64,000 bases of DNA from positions 8,507,307 through 8,571,306 of the forward strand of contig NC_057920.1 of NCBI RefSeq assembly GCF_018873765.1, in the 5' to 3' direction. The position numbers and the translations under genes are program-made. The DNA comes from Telopea speciosissima. Its lineage: Eukaryota > Streptophyta > Magnoliopsida > Proteales > Proteaceae. Positions 48,501-57,318 of the stretch are shown here, piece after piece (position 1 is the first letter of the stretch; the number at the start of each line of letters is the position of its first letter). The notes under the pieces were generated by a model. It had not been told where the DNA came from and made no database searches. It saw only the letters and a list, made by a program, of their open reading frames with translations.

Positions 48501-50122
48501 TCAATGTAAATAGCCGAAAGTGCAGCACAATTTACATTGAAAATGAGTTTCCTTTGTTTTGTTGTATTTAAAATTTTTGTTGGCACTATAGGAAATATTT
48601 TACCTAAAATGAAAATTTACCATTTTCTGCAGAAAGACAATAATACAACTGAAAAAGATTTAAACTCCTACATTCTCTATGTTGTTATTTACAAAAAATA
48701 AAAATAAAAATTCTCTATGTTGTTTTTTCTCATGTCTCGTCCTGCTTCACATCAATTTTACTTCTAATCTAACATTCCACTGCGTTTACCAAAAAAAAAA
48801 AAAAAAAAAAAACATTCCACTGAAAATTTTCTTTTATATTTTCCTTTTCATTCACTTAATTTTACCGATGAAAAATGTTAGTTTTTCTTCAATTTACATC
48901 TAACCAAACCGAGCCCTAGTTCTTCAGTGCATATTCTTCCCAACAACTATATAAAAGGAACTGGATCAATATTAAAGTTAGACCTATGGAATGGGATTTT
49001 TCTGCTGTAATGTCTAGAGTTAGGTGTCACCTGTGTTTTGCATTTTATGCCTCCCAGCACCAGTGCTACTCCCCCCCCCCTCCCCCTCCCCCTCCCCCTT
49101 CCTTTTCTCTTTTTTTCACCATTTATGGGAATTTCTTATAATATCCAATTACAAGTGTACATTTGATGGTTAGCAGGATTGATCAGGTCAACTTTGGCAT
49201 TAGGGAACTCCTAATTGGGGCCATTGGGTTTTTGGCCCCACATTTCATGTCTGACATTGTGAAGCACTTGAAGGCCACCAGACCATGGTGTCATGCAGTG
49301 GCCTGCCTTGTTGATACAATTGTTCATGGTGCTGGAGCACCTTACATCTCTCTGAAAGATTGTTGCCAGTTTGCTGTTAACCTGGATTCTCCAGTGGTTT
49401 ACAACAACATACTCATCTGTGGTATTTGCAAATTGTTGCTAGGATTCACTGAAAGCTCTTCAAGAGAAAGACCAGAGAACGGTTTACCGTTTGACTTTGG
49501 TTAAAGGCTGGAATATCGAAGATATAGATGCTTACTCTGACTTATTCGGCATTGGGAAGCCAGATTTCATTGAAATTAAGGGTGTTACCTACTGTGGCTC
49601 GTAAGTTTTCTTGTTCACTTTTATCCTTAATTTTACACGTCATACTCTGCCGGATTGTGTTGGGTACCTTACAAATTATGTGACAGGTCTGCAACTTCTA
49701 AGTTGACAATGGAGAATGTTCCCTGGCATTCTGATGTTAAAGCCTTTTCGGAGGCATTAGCTCTGAAAAGTAACGGGGAGTATGAGGTTGCTTGTGAGCA
49801 TGTTCACTCTTGCTGTGTCCTCTTAGCAAAGGTTGAGAAGTTTAAGATCAATGGGAAATGGTTCACTTGGATAGATTATGAAAAATTTCATGACCTGGTT
49901 TGTAGCTAACCTCATTACTGTTCTAAATGCTTGATCTCCAGATGCCAGCTTAATGAATGTTATCACCATTTGAAAATGCAGGTGGCTTCTGGAAAGCCAT
50001 TTAGCAGCAAGGACTACATTGCCGCCACTCCATCCTGGACTGTCTATGGTGCAGAGGAAGGCGGTTTTGATCCGGATCAATCTCGTTATAAGAAAGAGCG
50101 ACACCATAAAACGAACAGGTGA
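30874..50122 (+). CDS. TYW1: TYW1: tRNA 4-demethylwyosine synthase, complete, eight exons
   Basis: Makes the tricyclic base of wybutosine at position 37 of tRNA-Phe, using pyruvate and SAM radical chemistry. Exons: 30874-31740, 33105-33220, 39937-40112, 47954-48144, 48266-48352, 49443-49600, 49687-49897, 49982-50122. They give 648 aa; all introns are GT-AG with matching phases. The N-terminus has one hydrophobic segment (about 10-26). A flavodoxin-like domain follows (about 54-205; FMN loop [26 protein letters not shown]), then an acidic linker. The radical SAM domain starts at [16 protein letters not shown]; its cluster cysteines are C338, C342 and C345 ([11 protein letters not shown]). Later motifs are [41 protein letters not shown] and [11 protein letters not shown]. 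The end is GGFDPDQ and a basic tail. Introns 2 (6716 bp) and 3 (7841 bp) are full of transposons, yet the exons are intact. Confidence 0.95.
32440..32690 (+). repeat. 3' end fragment of interspersed repeat R1 (TYW1 intron 1)
   Basis: Matches the last about 250 bp of the copy ending near 35737. Shared blocks are CCATGGGATCAAGGGCCCAAC, ACCCAACCC, AATAAAACAAG and the terminus CTGCATCA. Confidence 0.6.
33827..35737 (+). repeat. Interspersed repeat R1, long copy (TYW1 intron 2)
   Basis: A TAGGGTTT-rich non-coding repeat. 34400-35290 matches 40890-41740 throughout, with shared blocks such as GTTGATGTAGGGGAGTCT, CAGGTTTGGATCGAGT, TTCAAACTCACTGTTGTTGCAG and CACCAGCCTTGATCA. The left border TGATGCAG and right border CTGCATCA are inverse, so it may be one element. 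No protein domain is found. An open frame at 34702-35268 is not preserved in the second copy and is not a gene. Confidence 0.55.
35961..37758. mobile_element. Mutator-like element, about 1.8 kb, with a tandem-repeated insert (TYW1 intron 2)
   Basis: Inverted termini GGGTAAATTACAGATTACCC and, on the other strand, GGGTAAATTACAGATCACCC extend with CCCCTGGT and AAAAAACTCA blocks over about 100 bp. The flanks CTGAAAAAA and AAAAAAAAA agree at 7 of 9 positions, so a 9-bp duplication is likely. The interior carries three 114-115-bp tandem units (36271-36615) and a (TCCTCC)-rich stretch. No transposase is seen. The interior may be captured DNA, but I do not recognise the source. Confidence 0.65.
36271..36615 (+). 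repeat. Three tandem 114-115-bp units, each ending in a splice-donor-like GGTAAGTT or AGTAAGTT
   Basis: Units start at about 36271, 36386 and 36500, each with CACT(G/A)TGCCTCTTGTTCCGA. Each runs through AACCTCTTGGCCTCTTCTCC to TATTTCC(G/A)GTAAGTT and a T-rich tract. One frame stays open across all three (36259-36858) but shifts phase between units. The predicted peptide is Ser/Phe/Leu-rich with no domain. Confidence 0.65.
38139..39322. mobile_element. hAT element, 1184 bp, perfect 8-bp TSD (family H1)
   Basis: Identical GGACCAAC (38131-38138 and 39323-39330) flanks the element. Termini are CAAGGAACTAAAACTCG and, on the other strand, CATGGAACTAATTCTCGCG. Inside, two long arms are inverse copies: 38445-38660 mirrors about 38800-39020 (shared ATTTTCGACGGTAGGTG, AAATTCCAAAAGGATAAAAAG). 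Near the right end GAGATCTCG recurs many times. No transposase is seen, so it is non-autonomous. Confidence 0.75.
40725..40885. repeat. CCTAGGCG-type repeat fragment (TYW1 intron 3)
   Basis: Contains CCTAGGGACCTAGGCATCC, CTAGGCGACGCC, AAGGTGCCTGCCTTG and GGATGCCTAGGTGAC. Such CCTAGGCG-rich blocks are common in decayed plant DNA transposons. Borders are not resolved. Confidence 0.4.
40890..42030 (+). repeat. Interspersed repeat R1, second copy (TYW1 intron 3), cut by element P1-a
   Basis: Aligns with 34400-35560 of the first copy in the same orientation. It breaks off at the left border of the gene-capturing element that starts near 42032, so R1 is the older insertion. Confidence 0.6.
42629..42991 (+). 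mobile_element. 5'-truncated L1 LINE tail, with poly-A and target duplication
   Basis: AGAGATTCAGGC occurs just before (ending 42628) and just after (ending 43005) this segment. The segment ends in ATTTATTCATCCAAAAAC and a long poly-A tract with GAAAAA units, as L1 3' ends do. It is a target-primed insertion inside P1-a. Confidence 0.7.
43040..43890 (+). pseudogene. F-box protein fragment captured in P1-a
   Basis: An F-box/kelch-like associated-domain protein fragment with no intron. It starts at an ATG (43040). The F-box reads [20 protein letters not shown], then a TGA at about 43130, then [17 protein letters not shown]. The associated domain continues (SCNGLLCC), shifts frame near 43375, then reads [38 protein letters not shown] and, after another shift near 43690, [15 protein letters not shown]. 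The C-terminal third is missing. At least one stop and two frameshifts make it non-functional. The donor gene is not in the window. Confidence 0.75.
44073..45465 (-). mobile_element. RTE-type LINE, 5'-truncated, minus strand (TYW1 intron 3)
   Basis: Read on the minus strand: [105 protein letters not shown] and [18 protein letters not shown], then the RTE tail (GATCCCATTTCGTTGGGATAA). The FADD active-site motif is present. A deletion follows the GRST motif and several frame breaks occur. Its 3' end abuts P1-a. Confidence 0.85.
46118..46369. mobile_element. hAT MITE, 252 bp, perfect 8-bp TSD
   Basis: Ends TAGGGATGTAAA and TTTACATCCCTA are exact inverted repeats. ATTGTGTG lies on both sides (46110-46117 and 46370-46377). 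Inside, CCGTATCCGTTTAGCACTATC occurs twice as a direct repeat of about 130 bp. It sits within the plus-strand RTE LINE, between the GVRP(E)YCV and ILLKLK parts of its thumb region. Confidence 0.9.
46705..47731. mobile_element. hAT element, 1027 bp, perfect 8-bp TSD (family H1)
   Basis: GAAGTGAG flanks both ends (46697-46704 and 47732-47739). Termini CAAGGTTCTAAATCTCGG and, on the other strand, CATGGAAAAGAACTCGG match those of 38139-39322 and 55987-56282. Subterminal GGTTTCGACC and AAACCTGGAACTTTT blocks are inverted. No transposase is seen. Confidence 0.75.
48395..48920. other. AT-rich repeat-like stretch in TYW1 intron 5
   Basis: Contains two small direct duplications (TTCTCTATGTTGTT twice, AACATTCCACTG twice) around poly-A tracts. 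The ends (CCCCCATTTGCTTAACGTG, then TAACCAAACCGAGCCCTAG) resemble MITE borders, but no target duplication is resolved. Confidence 0.35.
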
Positions 50123-52333
50123 CAGGTGACAATTTGGACGGAATTATTACTAACACTGGCTGCTATTTTGTTCCTTCATTATTCTAGGTTTTGTATAGTT
50201 GTATTGAACAATATGGGAAAGGTTCCGAAACTCTAACTTTACCTTGTTGAGAGGGCTCAAATCCTAGTCGATGGGAAACTTAATTTTTGTAGTCTATATT
50301 TTAATTAATAGTTATTTTTCACATTATTATAAATTTAATGCAGATATGCTGATCAGGTTGTTTTGGATCATGGGTGTACTTGGGTGAATATTTTATTTCT
50401 TGAATGTTCAAAATAACTTACTAATGTTTTCCTGTTGCAGGGAAAAGTTACATATTCTCATATTTTCTATTTTCACTCCTATTGTCTGCTTTCATTGTTC
50501 ACAAATCCCCTTGAATGAATTAAGTCATTACCAAAAATGAAGGGAAGCAGGTGTTCAATCCGATTTTCAAACGTCTCTTGCCGGTCTTGTCATTTGTTCA
50601 CTATTTAAGAAGCCCAGATTTTCCAATTATTTACAATTTCAAATGACTACCTCAGTTTCACTACTCTCAGTCTCAGCCATGGTTCTAAGATTTAAGAATC
50701 GTTATCGGAACCTGGCCGTTGCTACGTCACTGTTACAAAATTTTAGTGGGGTGTTTAAAATCCAGTTTGCTGTATAGTCTATCAAATTGACTGTTTTGCC
50801 CTTTTTCCATCTTCAAACTCATAGGAACGTTGATTTTTCCTCCCATCATGTGTCCTTCAGATCATTCTCAAAGCAACATTTGTGTGAGCTGTTTTGGTTG
50901 TGTTATCATCATCATATATCAGAAAAAGTCGAAACATATAATCTTTGCCATCAGATGATGACATTTTCTATGAATTGAGATTATACTACTAGTAGTCTTA
51001 AAATAGCATTTTAATGGAGGGTGAAGGGTTAAATAAAGTTGATAACCTACATGGCATGGAATTGGAGCAAGTGATCTGTATACAAAGTTTAAAAGCTTGG
51101 AATTCGGTATTGTTGGTCTCCATTTGATTCTGATAAAGTCAGTTGGACTCAACCAAAGAATCAGGGTAAATTGGGATCGGTGTCATTTGATTCGAAGTTG
51201 AACCGGCCGATTCCGACCTAGTTTTTAAAACCATGTTTAAAAAAAAACATGTTTAGGGGGTTTGTGAACCCTAAGGTGGTGCAGTAACTGTTCCAGCCTT
51301 GTGGAGAAACACTTTCTCCAAAAAATCCTAAAGCCTAAACTTCTACTGTAGTTTTTTTTATTTTTATTTTTTATGAAAGTATAATCACACAAACCACACA
51401 TCAATCCCAAAAGACTTACCCGATTTTTAAGACCGTGGAATAGTGGATATACACAATTACTGTAATTTCCTTCTGTTCGCTGTTATAAATGAGCACAATA
51501 TTTATCTGAGAAATAAAGAACAGAAAATGATTGGATCATTTGTTGATTTTAATCTTTTAAGTTAATATCCAAGTTGGGTTCCCTGTGATCATGAGTCATA
51601 ATATTTTTCTCCTTTTGTCCCACAAAGCTTGTCTTGTTCGGAAAAATAAATAGGGAGAAAGAACAAAGAACAAAATTCTCTGCAGTACCTTAATTTTGTG
51701 GTGTCTTGCAGTTCAAGTCTAAGAGCTCAACATGTGGAAGCTGCAACATCCAACGGTGTGCCAAAGATTTTAATCCAAATCTTGGAATTTGAACGGTTTT
51801 AAACTTTTGAAAGAGAGAGAGAGAGAGAGAGAGAGAGCTTTGGGATCATTAATTTGTTTTAGAAAAGACGTGGGGTATGTTGTTTACATTAATTGCACCT
51901 AGTCTGTGTTTAATTACTTGAGCCATCCGGTGAAAGAAAAGAAAGCTGCACCAGGAGCTTTCTTCCATTTCCACTTCCATTACAACCCAGACCTCTCAGC
52001 TATTCTGTTCTTGAAATTATTGGAATATGAAGGTAAAAACAAGAAGAAAAAGGCAATGAAAAGAAGTATTTTGACCACTTCCTTTTCTCCTACAGTTTCA
52101 ACTTCCAATCGTATTTGTCTTCCGGTTTGTTCAAAGCTCCTCTCATCAGTACTAAAGGAGAGAGAGATGAAAGTTACAATAAATTCAAGAGGATCAAACA
52201 TAGAATCTTTCTTTTCTTCTTATCAGAAACAGAGAGAGTGGGGTATGAACACTGAACTGTGATGTGAAAGCAAACTGTATTTACCTGATGAGATGAGATG
52301 AGATGAGATGAAATGGAAAGAAAGGGAAAAGCA
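50123..52333. other. 3' UTR of TYW1 and unassigned intergenic DNA
   Basis: A probable 3' UTR of some 200 bp is followed by AT-rich DNA with no recognised gene. A (GA)n run lies at 51812-51837. Near 52286-52310 there is a short GATGA repeat that lies in the 3' flank of the minus-strand AT-hook gene. Confidence 0.35.
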
Positions 52334-52708
52334 TCAACTACTCTTACGAGGCTGGCTTTTTCTCCTCCCTCTTCTGTTCATAAGTGGCTCTTCCCTTGTC
52401 TTGCTTTCGTCAGATGGTCCAGGCCCTCCTTTCACATCACTTCTTTTCATTCTCTTCGAATCCTCCTCTTCTTCTTCCACCTCCCCTGTTTCTTCTTTTT
52501 CTTCTTCTGCTGCTCGATTTTTCTCCTCTTCACCCTCTTCTGTGACTTGGGTCGTCATCGTTTCAATGATCTTGCGAGGCCTTCCACGTTTTCTACGAGG
52601 CTGAGTTTGCTTCTCTGATGTCTCTTCAATAATAGAAGCAGATGATGCTTCTGCAACTACTTCCTTTATTTCCCTGGTTTTCTTCTTGGTGTTCTGCTTC
52701 TTGCCCAT
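52334..52708 (-). CDS. Small basic/acidic AT-hook-like protein, 124 aa, intronless
   Basis: Start ATG at 52708 (MGKKQNTKKK); stop ends at 52334. A longer reading from 52735 would need a TTG start, so the MGKKQ start is chosen. A basic N-terminus is followed by an AT-hook (QPRRKRGRPRKI, with the GRP core), which binds the minor groove of AT-rich DNA in known proteins. A Glu-rich stretch of about 40 residues with EEEEE runs comes next. The tail is basic (NRRGRRKSQPRK). No signal peptide or membrane segment is present. It is probably a nuclear chromatin-associated protein; the exact family is not recognised. Low complexity on the opposite strand gives a Ser/Phe-rich open frame that is a shadow. 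Expression is not shown by sequence. Confidence 0.65.
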   Translation of the reverse strand: MGKKQNTKKKTREIKEVVAEASSASIIEETSEKQTQPRRKRGRPRKIIETMTTQVTEEGEEEKNRAAEEEKEETGEVEEEEEDSKRMKRSDVKGGPGPSDESKTREEPLMNRRGRRKSQPRKSS

Positions 52709-53404
52709 CAATGATATTGGATCCTTCTCAGTCAATCAATTAATCAAACACAAAAGGTTCAAACCCAATACTCCTTCCTATCCTAAACGATTATAATAGC
52801 TCCCCCATTAACTTCTTGGGAACCCAACAAAGTTATTCACTCTTTCCATCTCTACGATCCAAAACCACAACAAAGTTCAAGATTTGGGAATTTTCTTGCA
52901 AGCGAATTCAGAGATACCCATAGCCTCAAAAGTCAAAACACACTGTCAAATTGTTACCCATCCATTCCTTTGCTGCTACAGAGAGAGAGAAGAGAGAAAA
53001 GAGACAAAAGGAGCTTTGAAGGAGTGGGAATGGGCACTGAGAAGAGACCGTGAAGTTGCGGAAAGTGGGGTTGGTTAGTTTTGTACGCAAGAGAAGTGTA
53101 CAGAGAAATTAAGACGATAACCCACCACTGGGCAGTGGGCACTGTGACTGACCACACCCACACGCCCACAACACCAATGCTATAAAACGGACTGACACTT
53201 CTGTAGCTTTCCTTACCTCGCTCAGCTCAGTAGCCGGATCACCTGCACATACGTAAACGTTTTATTCTGTGCTTTTTTTTGGTTTTCATACAAACATTAA
53301 TAAATGCCTTGTATGTAGGACATATATAATCTCTTTATGTTTTTTTGGGTAGTGACGGATATCATCACCTTACTTGCTCCACAGGTGCACGTGATCTGAT
53401 TCAG
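52709..53404 (-). promoter_or_regulatory. Upstream region of the AT-hook gene
   Basis: About 700 bp before the ATG on the minus strand. It contains pyrimidine tracts typical of a plant leader (minus-strand CTCTCTTTTCTCTC near 52980-53000). No clear TATA box is seen. A hAT element begins at 53406 and marks the probable outer limit. Confidence 0.35.
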
Positions 53405-53710
53405 CTAGGGGTGTCAATCGGTTGGTCTTGCTCGATTTTGGTTCGGTTTGGTTTGATCAATTTCAATGTAAGAATGAGAGTGCACCAGTTTCTGTTTGAG
53501 TTTGGTTTGGTTTCAGTTTAACAAGTAAATATATTTAGAAGTATAAAAAGGAAAGTGTTGTTTGTACGAGAGCACAACTCTTGTATGTGCACGGAGGCCA
53601 ATGGGAGAGCACACAAAGGCATCAAGTGGGGTGCCATTTACGCATTTCAGGGTGGGGCAGGGTGATGATGTCATCCCCCCACTATGTCTGGGTGTGGGCG
53701 GTACACACCT

Positions 53711-55220
53711 TAGGAGTATGTATGGCAATCATTCTGTTTTAAAAAATTGATTTTGAGTCAGAATAGATTTTTTCTATTTCTGGATTTTTTGGAGTAATTC
53801 TGTATCAACAAATATTGTATGGTAAAAAATTATTTTTGTTATTACAGAGAAACAGAAACATGTATGGATTCCTGATTTCCTCCTCCGTGTGGATGCTCCA
53901 TGGGATTCATGGAAAGAAAAAAAATGCTAGAAGGATTTACCAGAAACTAAAGCAAAACCGTGGGAGAAACCCTAACACGATGTGGGTTGCCTATTAAGGT
54001 TTCAGAGAAATAGAAGAAGAGGTCGGTTCTGTTAGAGGTGTGGAATGAAGAATGAGATTTCAGAAATAAAAAAGAAAATAAATCGGATAAAGAAAGGACT
54101 GAGGGTTAGATTTCAGTGGATGGAGAAGAGGGACAGTGGGGTTTTGATTATGAGATTGGGGTGATCAAAGAGAAAATGGAAAAGGGGTTTCAGATGAATA
54201 ATTATCACCTCCAATTCGCGGGCATCTCCCATTCCTCTGATTAGGGGAGTGGACCCTACCTTGGGCAGTGTTTTTAGGCAAGGGTAGGGTGGTCATTTCT
54301 GCCCCCATGTAAGAAATTGGAGGAATTGGAGGAGGCAGTGAATTGGAGGAGATAACGATTCGTTTCAGATGTTGGATTTGGGGTTATGGGAATAAAAGGG
54401 GAAGAGCAACACCGTTAATCTTGAATGGTCTAGTAACGAGAAATAGTCCAGATGGAAGTTGCTTCAGGAAAACAACTCTTTTCCCCTTAAATCTCTCGGC
54501 AAGGATGATCAGAACAGTTCCAAGAGTGATGCTTGCCCTGAGCATAGTAGGCTTAGGCTTACGCTTGTTAACAAGGGGCTTTTTAACATCATCAGCACGA
54601 TAGAACTTCAGAGGCTTTTCTTCTGCTTTTGGTGCCATCGGCTTAGCATCGTGTTGGGGGAAGTCACCGCCGTTCTTAGCCTTGATAGCCCAGTGACCAC
54701 GCTTGTGGTACATCTTCGATCGCGAGTGCTTGCCCACACCACGTATCAGATCTGGGTTTCTGGTAACCCTAGGCTTCCTCTCCTTCGGCGCCATTGATGA
54801 AGCTTCGAAGTCCCTCCTGAATGTGTAAGCTCCTCAAACCCTAAGTTGAGCGAAATGACCAACAATCGAGAGGAGAGCCTACGACAGTTGCCTACTCAAA
54901 CGCGGACGAAGAAGAAAGAAATGAGAGAGAAGTCGAGTTGCAGGGAGGTCTTGTTATGTTTTGATGGTAAATTCCATCAATGCCCCTGATTCACTTAAAT
55001 CCACTTGTTTCATCAAAAAATTGGTAGACTGGATTCTAAAATGTGAGAATTTTGGTGTTTCTCAAAAGCTTGCCAGAATCAATTATATCGCTCGGTCCAT
55101 TTCAAAAAATCACAGAAACAGACCGGACAAACCATACATAATCTGTTTCAATTCTACCCCCAGAATCAGAAAAACACCAGAACCCATTTTTTGGAAGGTT
55201 ACTACCATACATATCCTAGA
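53711..55220. mobile_element. Gene-capturing DNA transposon P1-b, carrying an RPL6 fragment
   Basis: The left end (TAGGAGTATGTATGGCAATC) matches the inverted right end of P1-a over about 170 bp, including ACAGAGAAACAGAAACATGT and TGTATGGTAAA. The right end (inverted TAGGATATGTATGGTAG) matches the left end of P1-a over about 200 bp, including CAGAATTGAAACAGATTATG. It is the same family as P1-a, inserted in the opposite orientation, with different cargo. No transposase or sharp target duplication is found. Confidence 0.65.
54384..54794 (-). pseudogene. RPL6: 5' fragment of 60S ribosomal protein L6 gene captured in P1-b
   Basis: Minus strand, start ATG at 54794 (MAPKERKP). It reads as plant ribosomal protein L6 for about 125 residues: [52 protein letters not shown] and [17 protein letters not shown], up to FKINGVAL. 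Homology then ends and non-related residues follow. Full-length plant L6 is about 230 aa, so nearly half is missing. Substitutions such as T(R)PF and LAERF differ from the usual GPF and AGRF. About 150 bp of 5' flank with a telo-box-like AAACCCTAA (about 54836, plus strand) came along. The frame is open but truncated; it is not expected to make a working ribosomal protein. Confidence 0.8.
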
Positions 55221-55421
55221 GAACTTTTCTCCACAAAAAAAAAAGGGTGTTTTCTTTTTTTATGAATTTCAAGCTGGTATCGGTTTCTTATTGGATTATA
55301 TCGGTTTCAGTGCGGTCCGGTGTCCCAGAACCCCAGTCTGAAACATGATCCAAAAAGTTCATATTGGTTTTAGTCAGTTCGATTTATTTCATTGGTTTGA
55401 ACTAGGTTTTGACACCCCTAG

Positions 55422-55986
55422 GTTCAGTTAGGAATGTCAATCGGTTCGATTTGGTCCGATTTTATTGGGTTAAATTGGTTTTGATTTGTTATTAAGTAAA
55501 AAAAAACTTGGACCGAATTCTATAGTTGTAATAGTTTAGTTTTGATTAGGTATTAAGTTCATCAAAAAAAATTTATGCATAAACTACTATAATTCTATAA
55601 AATAGGCTACAATGAGGGAAAAGAAAAAACATCATAGGAGTGCTAATCAAATTTGAGAATGCTAAAATTTACAACACTAGTGAAAAATGGGATAATACAA
55701 CATCATTTCCCATACAATTTTAGTCAAGTGCAAATTGCAGCACTTGTTTGATGTCTCTTCAACATTATCTTGTTTATATCCATCTCCATTAAGGAATAGA
55801 ACACCTCTCTTCATTGTACTAAAAACCAAGCAAAACTCCTTTCAGATCAAAAGAGAATTGAAGTAGACCACAAATAATTGTCATCATATAAAATCCCAAG
55901 GCCGTATAAGCACCCCATGCCTCACTGTTAGAAACCTTCTGCACATTGATCCAACTCCATATGTGATTGTTGCTTTAAACTGAAAC
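55422..55986. other. Intergenic, hAT-MITE-like fragment then nothing recognised
   Basis: 55431-55510 (GGAATGTCAATCGGTTCGATTTGG) is another hAT terminal sequence without a visible partner. The rest is AT-rich and non-coding. Confidence 0.35.
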
Positions 55987-56282
55987 CATGGAACTAAATC
56001 AATTTCGACCAAGATAACTCGGTTTCGCAGCTGATCGAGATGAAATCTTAGGGGAATTTAAAAAATATCTAGTTTCGATTGATTTCGATCAGTTTCGACA
56101 ATATTTCGGAAATCTTGATGGTTTCGACCAGTTTTGACAAAAAATATCAAGTTTCGATCAATTTTAACCAGTTCATCACATGTTGAGTTTTACTCGAAAA
56201 ACATCAGGTTTCGATTAGTTTCGACCAAATTTTGGTTTCTGGCTGGTCGAAACCTAGGTCAGCACCGAGTTCTTTATCCTTG
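55987..56282. mobile_element. hAT MITE, 296 bp (family H1)
   Basis: Termini CATGGAACTAAATC and, on the other strand, CAAGGATAAAGAACTCGG. Flanks ACTGAAAC and ACTGAAAT agree at 7 of 8 positions. The interior is rich in TTTCGACCA / TTTCGATCA words, as in the other H1 members at 38139 and 46705. Confidence 0.7.
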
Positions 56283-57309
56283 ACTGAAATACCCATTAAG
56301 AGATTCTCAATATATAACAAAATAAAGAGAGAAAGAAAAAACCTATCAAAATAAATTTGAACTTGACTTACTAAGCGTGTAGAATGGAGAAAAACTACAA
56401 GAGAGAGATCCAAACGAGAAGAGGTAAGAAAAAGAATTGGATACAATGTGTAACAATTGGATTATGAAAAGAACAACACAGAATTGATAACAGTTTATCC
56501 TTAAGGAACTTGAGAGAGAGAGAGAGAGAGAGAGAAGGAGAAGGAGATGGAGGATAGAATATGGAGAGAAGTTACCGACTAGCTTAGTCAATGAGGTCTT
56601 CTTGTATTGGACATAGTAACGCTCATATCTTTCAAGTTAAATCGAACCTTTGCCTTTTAAGGAACCAATCAAACCAAAGATTGAAAAAGAGACAGATTTC
56701 TAGGCATAATGCTTACCCGTTTAACATTGAGAGAGTACAAAATTTAACATCTAGGCATACTCAGATGAATACAATAACAAAAGGTTAACTAAGATCAATT
56801 ATTAGTGAAAATCTGCAGTCTATCATTTAGCTAAATAGCTCAGAAGCATAAATAATAACTCTCAGGGGTGGACTTATTGAAAAGGAAGCACTCAACATGA
56901 ATTCAAACATCAAGAATCTGTTGCTTGTCATTATCACATGTTGATAAATCTCGCCCTTTGTCCATTTTTGTTAGAACTAAGTTTTTCTTCACCAATAGAG
57001 GACGATTCACCCACCATCCTAGAGTTCACAAACCCTTCCTAGATTTTTGGTATGTTCCAAAATACCCTCTCGATACCCATTCCCACCCTTTCTCCTCCCC
57101 TTGATGAATGAAATCCCATTCACCGTGGGTGGAGGGAAACTCAATCCTTCATGTTATTACCATGTAAGTATTTCATTTGAGTGTTTTGTAACAAGTGTGT
57201 TTCCCAAAATTCTACTCTTTCACCTTTCATGTTTATCCAAATCATTAACAAGTGGGTTGGTGAATTGGCATGCCTTGTGATTTCCACTATCTCTAGTAAA
57301 TCCATTGAT
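56283..57309. other. Intergenic with an M2-type element
   Basis: (GA)n at about 56512-56535. 56978-57152 resembles the M2 element at 28462 (TTTTTCTTCACCAATAGAGG at the left, CACCGTGGGTGGAGGGAAAC at the right). No gene is recognised. Confidence 0.4.
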
Positions 57310-57318
57310 TTAATTTTT

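Larger units (their letters stand above)
53406..55420. mobile_element. hAT element with TAGGGGTGTCAA ends, hosting element P1-b
   Basis: Left end TAGGGGTGTCAATCGGTT and right end (other strand) TAGGGGTGTCAAAACC, each followed by the GGTT(C/T)GGTTTGG-like subterminal sequence common in plant hAT MITEs. Flanks GATTCAGC and GGTTCAGT match at 6 of 8 positions (two transitions), a decayed 8-bp duplication. About 300 bp of its own left part and 200 bp of its right part remain around an M1-like fragment (53545-53710) and P1-b. Confidence 0.65.

Noticed and set aside
52308-52618. Ser/Phe-rich plus-strand frames of about 100 codons
   Set aside because: Opposite strand of the Glu/Lys-rich AT-hook gene; low complexity explains the openness.
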